Shown in pieces: positions 58,401 through 64,000 of a stretch of 64,000 nt of DNA. The notes below the pieces were generated by a model. The model had not been told where the DNA came from and ran no database searches. It saw only the letters and a program-made list of their open reading frames with translations. The stretch comes from Stercorarius parasiticus (taxonomy: Eukaryota; Chordata; Aves; Charadriiformes; Stercorariidae), in contig VWZL01004643.1 in NCBI GenBank assembly GCA_013396915.1, positions 1 through 64,000 of the forward strand. Reading direction: 5' to 3'. How positions within the stretch are numbered: the stretch's first letter is position 1; every line of letters begins with the position of its first letter. The position numbers were made by a program, and so were the translations under genes.

Positions 58401-59219
58401 ACCATCAGAAAATTTGCCTTATCTTCCTATTTTTATCTTCTTTTTTAGATACAAGCCGACAGACATGCACGCTAGCGTCAGCTGAGAGCCCCAATATCAC
58501 TGCTCATCATGTGGTTTCTGCAGCCTCGCCTGACCCAGGCGTCCCTCTCTGACCGCATGGACTCGACCAAGCTATTCCACACCTGCGGCGGGGAGAAGGG
58601 AAACCTGCAGGGGAAGTTTGTGAAAGAACGAAAATTACTGGGGGTTGGTTTGCACACACAGGTAATTCTCTACCAGCAAACGGCCATGACCAGCCACCAG
58701 CTACAGAAAAGACTTCTGAGAGCCATAGCACCAAAATTTTCACTCCCTGTAGACTTGTCAGCTCTGCAATCTCAAAGCGAGAGGATGCACAGCGACAGAA
58801 TTAAGTGGAGAAGACCTTGGGTGGTATATGCTGGGCTCCAGTAGCGTGAAATCCAGCATAACTTCAGCTAGGAAAAGACAGAATCTCACAAATAAAACGC
58901 ACAAAAGCACTCGGCCCTTTGCAAAGCATGAGCTGGAAATACCACCCAAGCACGCACGAGAACTAAATATGCTTGTTAAAGCATTTCTGCGAGCTCTGAA
59001 ACGCCTGGGTTAGGACTCTTGGGCTTTATCCCTAATTCCCAGCTTCTGCTTTAACTGCACACCACCTTCAAAAGAAAAAGGAAACATACTCACCCTTCGC
59101 AAGCTGCACGAAGCCAAGAATGATGATGAGGGCCAGCGCCAGCAGTTTTGCCGCAGCAAAGGCGTCCTGGACACGGGTAGCAGCTTTCACGCTGTAACAG
59201 TTCACTGCCGTGAGGAGCA
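37374..59219 (-). CDS. SLC7A5: Large neutral amino acid transporter light chain LAT1, coding exons 2-10 (exon 1 outside window)
   Basis: The coding sequence joins 59219-59094, 46427-46322, 45566-45522, 44199-44076, 42956-42853, 42053-41957, 41604-41455, 39391-39214 and 37429-37374 on the minus strand. That is 986 nt including the TAA stop, or 327 complete codons. All junctions are GT-AG and phases join without a break. LAT1 is a 12-pass APC-superfamily exchanger of leucine, phenylalanine, thyroid hormones and L-DOPA. It is disulfide-linked to 4F2hc (SLC3A2) at the plasma membrane. If the C-terminus is aligned with human LAT1 (507 residues), the numbering coincides. The TM6 break 'GLFAYGGWN' holds gate residue F252 and W257-N258; E303, C335, S342 and C407 are all present. 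The C-terminus is 'VVPQES'. Exon 1 (TM1-4 and the disulfide Cys164) is off the right edge. LAT2 (SLC7A8) is the main alternative, but the C-terminus and the KLHDC4 neighbour favour LAT1. Confidence 0.96.
37430..39213 (-). other. SLC7A5: SLC7A5 intron 9
   Basis: A 1.8-kb intron with a purine (GA)n tract at 38335-38366. Nothing else was recognised. Confidence 0.8.
38335..38366 (+). repeat. Purine-rich (GA)n/G tract
   Basis: Alternating GA dinucleotides are followed by a run of G, giving an all-purine stretch on the plus strand and pyrimidines on the SLC7A5 sense strand. Confidence 0.9.
39214..39391 (-). CDS. SLC7A5: SLC7A5 coding exon 9
   Basis: This 178-nt exon encodes residues 431-489 plus one base of Phe490. 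It starts '[20 protein letters not shown]' (TM11) and continues through TM12 ('[12 protein letters not shown]') to '[10 protein letters not shown]'. The acceptor is GTTTAG and the donor is GTAAGT. Confidence 0.97.
39738..40681 (+). mobile_element. 5'-truncated CR1 LINE with long intact ORF2 3' part
   Basis: This 5'-truncated copy keeps the C-terminal part of CR1 ORF2 from the reverse transcriptase active site ('FADDTKLGG' at 39782-39808) onward. Later motifs are 'LGRKN', '[20 protein letters not shown]', '[18 protein letters not shown]', '[16 protein letters not shown]', '[18 protein letters not shown]' and '[19 protein letters not shown]'. The frame is uninterrupted to the stop at 40619-40621; about 294 codons of the 306-codon open frame are CR1. 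The tail has the usual CR1 'ggtcccttccaactc' but ends in an A-rich 13-bp repeat instead of octamers. It lacks ORF1 and most of the reverse transcriptase, so it cannot move by itself. It sits antisense in SLC7A5 intron 8. Confidence 0.97.
40650..40681 (+). repeat. 13-bp tandem repeat at the CR1 3' end
   Basis: The units 'aaaaaaattccgt' (40650-40662) and 'aaaaaaattccat' (40663-40675) are followed by a partial third copy, 'aaattc'. Confidence 0.85.
41455..41604 (-). CDS. SLC7A5: SLC7A5 coding exon 8
   Basis: This 150-nt, phase-0 exon encodes residues 381-430: '[20 protein letters not shown]' then '[12 protein letters not shown]', ending 'PELERPIK'. It covers TM9-TM10 and carries the C407 position known from LAT1 ligand studies. 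The acceptor is GATGCAG and the donor is GTGAGA. Confidence 0.97.
41605..41956 (-). other. SLC7A5: SLC7A5 intron 7
   Basis: A 352-bp intron with no feature seen. Confidence 0.9.
41957..42053 (-). CDS. SLC7A5: SLC7A5 coding exon 7
   Basis: This 97-nt exon completes Arg348 and encodes residues 349-380: '[20 protein letters not shown]' then '[12 protein letters not shown]'. This is the conserved loop and start of TM9. The acceptor is CCTCAG and the donor is GTAAGC. Confidence 0.97.
42054..42852 (-). other. SLC7A5: SLC7A5 intron 6
   Basis: A 799-bp intron with a possible MIR-like remnant at 42390-42455. Confidence 0.85.
42390..42455 (+). repeat. MIR-like SINE remnant (weak)
   Basis: 'gagagcaattaagcaacttt', 'cctaagaca' and 'tgtgtcagagctggaacctc' resemble the MIR segment gagaggttaagtaacttgcc...ggcagagctgg. 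It is short and diverged. Confidence 0.35.
42853..42956 (-). CDS. SLC7A5: SLC7A5 coding exon 6
   Basis: This 104-nt exon encodes residues 314-347 plus two bases of Arg348: '[20 protein letters not shown]' then '[14 protein letters not shown]'. It spans TM8, with C335, S338 and S342 in place. The acceptor is GTTTAG and the donor is GTAGGC. Confidence 0.97.
42957..44075 (-). other. SLC7A5: SLC7A5 intron 5
   Basis: A 1.1-kb intron containing a 17-base A run near 43146 and a 5S rRNA-like fragment at 43611-43654 (separate entry). Confidence 0.85.
43611..43654 (+). pseudogene. 5S rRNA-like fragment (degenerate; possibly SINE-derived)
   Basis: 'ggtcataccacgctg' and 'cttcggaagcaagcagg' lie six bases apart. 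They resemble the eukaryotic 5S rRNA segments ggccataccaccctg and ctcggaagctaagcagg in the correct order and strand. The roughly 20 bases that should separate them are mostly missing. There is no complete gene, so it would not be functional. It could be a 5S pseudogene or the head of a 5S-derived SINE such as AmnSINE1. Chance similarity is possible. Confidence 0.4.
44076..44199 (-). CDS. SLC7A5: SLC7A5 coding exon 5
   Basis: This 124-nt exon completes Arg272 and encodes residues 273-313: '[20 protein letters not shown]', '[14 protein letters not shown]' and 'TSEAVAV'. It covers TM7 and the extracellular loop with E303. The acceptor is TTCCTAG and the donor is GTAAGA. Confidence 0.97.
44200..45521 (-). 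other. SLC7A5: SLC7A5 intron 4
   Basis: A 1.3-kb intron with no feature recognised. Confidence 0.85.
45522..45566 (-). CDS. SLC7A5: SLC7A5 coding exon 4
   Basis: This 45-nt mini-exon completes Trp257 and encodes '[14 protein letters not shown]' plus two bases of Arg272. It covers the second half of TM6 after the substrate-binding break. The acceptor is TTACAG and the donor is GTAGGT. It is too short to be seen as an open frame alone but is phase-consistent with both neighbours. Confidence 0.96.
45567..46321 (-). other. SLC7A5: SLC7A5 intron 3
   Basis: A 755-bp intron with no feature recognised. Confidence 0.85.
46322..46427 (-). CDS. SLC7A5: SLC7A5 coding exon 3
   Basis: This 106-nt exon completes Gly222 and encodes residues 223-256 plus two bases of Trp257. 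An extracellular loop '[19 protein letters not shown]' precedes '[16 protein letters not shown]', the unwound TM6 with gate residue F252 and G255. 'NLT' in the loop fits an N-glycosylation sequon, but LAT1 light chains are not usually glycosylated. The acceptor is TCTGCAG and the donor is GTAAGA. Confidence 0.97.
46866..46955 (+). repeat. 45-bp tandem duplication
   Basis: Units at 46866-46910 and 46911-46955 both start 'cccaggatttcct' and contain 'caccagccacc' and 'ataaagcag'. They differ at about eight positions. Confidence 0.9.
46981..47040 (+). repeat. 30-bp tandem duplication
   Basis: Units at 46981-47010 and 47011-47040 share 'gaagt', 'ttcttt' and 'tgaatatca' in exact register and differ at about seven positions. 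Confidence 0.9.
53895..53920 (+). repeat. (AAAT)n microsatellite
   Basis: Repeated AAAT/AAATA units lie within SLC7A5 intron 2. Confidence 0.9.
58147..58180 (+). repeat. (AC)n microsatellite
   Basis: A perfect (AC)10 run at 58159-58178 with imperfect flanking CA repeats. Likely length-polymorphic. Confidence 0.95.
59094..59219 (-). CDS. SLC7A5: SLC7A5 coding exon 2
   Basis: This 126-nt exon completes Leu180 and encodes residues 181-221 plus the first base of Gly222: '[20 protein letters not shown]', '[20 protein letters not shown]' and K. It covers the end of TM4, the intracellular '[12 protein letters not shown]' loop and TM5. The acceptor is CCCTTAG and the donor is GTGAGT. Confidence 0.97.
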
Positions 59220-62200
59220 CTAAGGGAAAGGGACAAGAGGAGACCACATCAGTTTTTCACTGAAAGACTTGAAACGCAGAACAAAACGGTGACAAATCCG
59301 CATTTGCTTTTTTGCTAAAACTTAAGCAAACACAAAGAGTCTCTTCCTAAAATAGAAACGTTTGAAAAGCAAGGCTCTGCAGCCAGACACTTCTCTATTC
59401 CGTCTTTCGTTCTGGCAACAGGTGGTTTGAATAGTGCATACTCTCCTTGGGACAAGGAACGGCCCTGCTGTATTGGAAAGTACACTTCTGAGGGCATATA
59501 AATAAAAGTGGTTACTGCAACCACTAGCATCAGCTGCAATCCCTGTTAGGTCGATCCAATGTAACGTTGCAGTTGTGTGAAAACACCATAGAAATGTCAC
59601 GACAAATCTCCAGAGCTGATAAATAGTTATTTGTATAACAGCAGCACCTAAAAGGCTGTCGAGGTCACACCATGCCGCCCACTGTGTAAACATAAAGGAA
59701 GAAATGTCCCTGTCCTGACCCATTTGGCAACCTATGAGATAAATAACGCCTGCAGGTCAGTGGCACAGACGGGAAGAGAAGCCAGATGGAAGGAAACCCT
59801 CATCCTCTGCTTGACCCTCTCGACCAGTGGTGCCAGGGACGGTCCTGCAGACTGCCAGAGATGCTCACCAGGGCAGCGATGGAAGCAAGAGCGGTCCAGC
59901 GCAATGGCTCAGATCTGCTGTGGCTGCTCTTGTACTCGATGACCCTGCCTCCTCACGCGGCATTTTGCTTGCCCAGAAGCTCCCACCACCTACAAATTGC
60001 TCCGTGGCTGATGCAACTAATGAGGCCTAACTTCCTACTTTTTTTGCCCTGTTTCCCCATCACCTCCTCTGTATCGCCCGCTCCTGCCACTAATTCAGTG
60101 TGGCACTCCTACCAGGCGAGGGACAGCATCAACTAGGGCTTGTCTAAAGCCACGAAGCCGCTGACCGGCCAAGCGTCACCTGCTTCAGAGAAAATAATGG
60201 CTAAAACCTTTACTGCTCTTCCAAATCGCTTACTGTTTTCATGCCCTGCTCACTGCCTGCTCCCCAGAGCCTGTTGTTTGTTATAGAGACGGGCAAACGT
60301 CACGCAGAGAATGACAGTGTCCCATGTGCTGGATGCCCTCCCCTCCTCCTTGTCTCCCTTGCACCAAGCCACCACTTGTGCCCTCATGCCAGCTTGTCAC
60401 CAGCCCGCAGAGCCGACCAGTCACCGAGCGGCTCGGGGAGGAGCGGATCTCAACCCTTCCTCGGGAGCTGGAGGCTTTTCCCTGCGGGATCCTTTCCCGC
60501 TCAGGTTGCAGCTTGTATTTTTACTCTGCAGGAGCCAGGCAAGTTTTTCTAAAGGTGGTAAAGGGCAGAGTTAGGCAACCACTGCTGCTGTTAGGGGACG
60601 TGCTAGAATAAAACCTGACTACTGCGTTCCTCCGTCTGCCCATTTCCTCTCCAGGCTGGCCTCTGCCCTCGTGAAAAGGCTCTTTCCTACATCCTGCAGC
60701 TCATTTTCACAGGACCCCACTGCCTCAACCACAGCCAAACAGCTGCTCCTCGAAATATTCAGCTCGGATGCAGATCATCCTCTCCTGAGGTTACGGGCTA
60801 GACCTACACAGTTTAAAGCCCAGAGAATTCGATGTAGGTATTTCAGCCTTAATCCAACCCCCAGAGATGTGAGTGGGGATCAGCAGCACCTTCATCAGGT
60901 CACCAGTCTCTCCAGGAGACTGCCAGTGGAGACTCTGGCCACAAGCCCACGGGGCTGAGACACACAGGGTGATTCAGAACAGGGGGGAAGGCGATGGATA
61001 AAGGTGGGAGGCAGAAATACCAGTACTTGGATGGCTTGGCTACTGCCCAGCAAGAGCACGCAGTACTTTAAGACCCTCAACACATGCTGAGCATCACAGG
61101 GAAAACAACAATGCACCCCTACTCTGAAGCGAGGTCACCTCCCAGCTACAGACTGGTACCCAGCCAAGCGTACCCTGAGCGCACACGTACATGCAAGGGA
61201 CGCAAGCTCCAGCACACTGTGGACTCACTAGCCCACCTCCAACACGAGACGGTCGCACAGGATCAGCGGCGCCTGCCTTTGCTCCCCGGCTTGTGGCAGG
61301 ACCACGCAGCAGAGCTGGTCATATCTCATCAGCTCGGAGCAAAGGCAGGTTCCCGCAGCCTCCCAAGCAAGGGCACAATAAACCGCAAACTGAGAAATAA
61401 AACCATGGGAGGAGGAAGGAGTATTTATTTGGGCATTTAAAGGGTCTCAATTGGCTCACTGCCACCCTGCATCCTGCCCTGCTTGTGAGAAAGAACTGTA
61501 TTGTAAGAGTTCAGGGAAACGCACAGAGCCCACGCCGGAGCTGGGAATAGCCTTCCTGGAACATATGGGTACGGACAGGCTCAGACATACCCACGGGCTG
61601 GCTTCAGAGAGCTCGGTCTTCAGGGACCGCTGTATCTGGGTCTGACAGTAACGATTAGACTTTGCCTTCCCGCTCGAGCGAGCCCCGCCAGCAACTGGAC
61701 TTCCCGGTGAGTCAGAGCACACGCAGGCAAGAAGGGACACGAGTTGCATCATTCATTCACAGGGGTCGGAGAGCCCGCTACGGCCACAGCACAACAGCAA
61801 CACGCATCAGGCTGAGAGGATTTAAGCGTCCATATATTGCTCAGCTAAAGGCCGCTTGTAGGAGATCTTTAGGCAGGGAAGAGCAAAGCCAGTCCCAGCG
61901 CAGCATCCCAGAATACAATGCCTCCTTTCAGCATCATCGGCTCCCCATGCCCCTGACCCCCTAGGAACTAGTGCCATCACAACACAAGAGCATTTAAAGT
62001 CTGGAGAAATGAAAGAGCTGGACATCTTCGCAAACAAAAGCACGTATCATCCTACAAGAATGAAAGCCAGAAGTAAATAAGGAATTTCAGATTCACTTTT
62101 TTTTTTTGGTATCATGCCTTTCAAGCCCCTTTGGCGCTTCGGGGGTGTCTGGGCACTTGGGATGGGTGAGACCAAAATGACCCAGAGCTGTCCTCCACTG

Positions 62201-64000
62201 GGACAGACGCCCCTGCGGGCTCTCGCACAGGTCACAGGGCAGCACGAGCTGCTGAGCTTTGGCTGACCCGCTCCAGCACACAGCCAAAAGCAAGTGGTGA
62301 CAAACCTGCCACACCACCACCCCCAAGCGTAACCCCCTGTGTCGCAGGGTCCCTCCGCTCCGTGCTGTTTGGGGCAGATATGGTGCATCTAATTCGAAAG
62401 ACACAGTGTCCCCGGGCTTGGAGGCTTTTCAGCATCAAGCAGCAGGCCAGCACTATCAGCGGTTTGCAGGGTCACGGCTCTGTCATCTTGCAAGCAAGAT
62501 TGCGATATATCTGCTCCAACCGGCACGCTAAAAGGGACATTGTCCACATATACAGGGGAGGAGAAAATAAAGGTTAGCAAGGTCAACTTACAGTATGTCT
62601 GTGGTACAGAGGGGGAGAGAAGAAAACACAGGGAAATATCACTAGGCACAGATCACAATTCATCTACTAAAAGCACCTCTAGTGAATCCTAACGGGGAGG
62701 ATGGGGAGGGAACAGAGGATCCAGGATTCACTTCGACCAGCGATTACGCTAAAAATAAACTCTCCTTGTTTACAGAGGGATATTTAAAGGATGAGCTAAT
62801 GCATCTAAAAGCACACTTTTCCCGGTAGTGAAGACAGCCCTTAGAGGTGTGACAGTGACATTCCCTTCCCCATTTAGGCATTCTGTTTCTTTGACAATAG
62901 CTGCTTCAGCCTCTCCATTAAATACTGACTTACTCAGGGCCGTTTTTCATGTTCTGGTTCTGCACAGCTTGCTGGACGGGCCGTGGGACAGCAGTGGTGT
63001 ACATAAAAGGCAAAAGCTTTGTACGCAGTCCAAAGCTGAAAAGCAATGGAAGCTTCTGTATTCAGGCCTTAAAAACATATTGGTGCCAGATAAACAGGCT
63101 CCGTAAAAATAAGAAAACACTTAGGGCCAGAGACTCCGAAAAGGGCTGAGAGCTTCTTCCACGCCAGTCGTCATTCAGGGCCCTTCAAGTCACAATCTCT
63201 CTGCTTCGCATTTCCCACTGTGCAATACTATCTGTCTTTCCTAAAGGAGGGTGGTGGAGTTACCACGCTTAAATGCTTTCAACATAGCTGAAAAAAACCC
63301 CACCCAGTCTCACCCACCAGAAAGAATCCTGCAGACACCGAGATGAAAAGACAGACCAAGTACTTTTTCAGTAAAACACTAAGACAAATTCCAGTGGCCG
63401 CTCAGTGTCTCAGGAGACCAGAGGGCCAGGGTTTCTCAAAGCAGAAAGTTTTATTCCTTTGATCCGAGATGCCACCCTGCAAAGCAGGGGCTGAGGGACG
63501 GCTCCTGTCACCACTCTGTTCACCTCGGATGAACCACTCCACATGAACAACGGGGGAAAGCTGCACAGCCACAGCTTTACTATAAACCAGGGAAATGATA
63601 CAGTGCAGGGAAAGATCAGACGGCACTGCCCTAATTTCTCCAGCATCTTTCCTAAGGCTACAGCCGCTGGCCATTTTCAGCGGCCAGCTATGCAGCAAGG
63701 CAGACCTTTAGCGCAACCCATCGGGGCTGTTCTCAGAAGTCATTCTAGGAATATGGACTTCAGCACGACCTGACGCGACACAGTCTGTCTGATCCAGCAG
63801 CCCCTCTCCAAAGGCTTTACATAATTGGGATAATAGGAGCTAGAAAGCTGCAGTGATTGCAGATGTAAGAGGGAGTACTTTTATTTATTTACTTATTACT
63901 TCTGGCAGAAGCAGGAAAGATACCGGGTTTTGACTGCTGTAGAGAGAGCACGCTCACACAAGGTGCTGTTCACCCCTTCATTTCTTCTGGTGAGAAGGTG
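59220..64000 (-). other. SLC7A5: SLC7A5 intron 1 (part)
   Basis: At least 4.8 kb of intron 1. I looked on the minus strand for the conserved TM1 'GTIIGSGIFV' region and a CpG-rich exon and saw neither, so exon 1 and the promoter lie beyond the right edge. No other feature was recognised. Confidence 0.75.

Larger units (their letters stand above)
46428..59093 (-). other. SLC7A5: SLC7A5 intron 2
   Basis: A 12.7-kb intron. It contains tandem duplications at 46866-47040, an (AAAT)n tract at 53895-53920 and an (AC)n microsatellite near 58159. No extra exon, RNA gene or clear LINE was recognised. The longest open frames (51188-51778, 53325-53900) resemble no family. Confidence 0.7.

Overview
The window looks like nuclear DNA from a bird. 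Two split vertebrate genes lie on the minus strand with standard GT-AG introns. The interspersed repeats are mostly CR1 LINEs, the dominant repeat family of birds and other reptiles. The two genes are KLHDC4 and SLC7A5. Their order and shared orientation match human 16q24 as I recall it. All exon calls come from conceptual translation compared with remembered family sequences; no search was run.

Layout, left to right. 1-260: an old CR1 ORF2 fragment running off the left edge. 5840-12793: the first five coding exons of KLHDC4 (about 168 codons), read right to left from a start codon inside a CpG island; the later exons lie beyond the left edge. 13.2-33 kb: intergenic DNA with no supportable gene, holding several CR1 pieces and MIR-like remnants. 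About 33-37.4 kb: the probable long 3' UTR of SLC7A5, with its poly(A) site unresolved. 37374-59219: coding exons 2-10 of SLC7A5 (LAT1), 327 complete codons plus one split codon. Their spacing reproduces human LAT1 numbering, so W257, E303, C335 and C407 all fall in place. Exon 1 is off the right edge. Intron 2 is the largest intron (12.7 kb). Intron 8 carries an antisense CR1 copy with an unusually intact 306-codon reading frame.

The two genes are independent. SLC7A5 encodes the light chain of the plasma-membrane large neutral amino acid exchanger, which pairs with 4F2hc (SLC3A2). KLHDC4 encodes a poorly characterised kelch-repeat protein. I see no operon, phage, CRISPR array or new multi-gene system. 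The points worth a second look are small: a paired YY1-like repeat upstream of KLHDC4, a CR1 piece that reaches into a KLHDC4 splice donor, a non-canonical CR1 3' tail, a young-looking double tandem duplication in SLC7A5 intron 2, and a 5S rRNA-like fragment in SLC7A5 intron 5.
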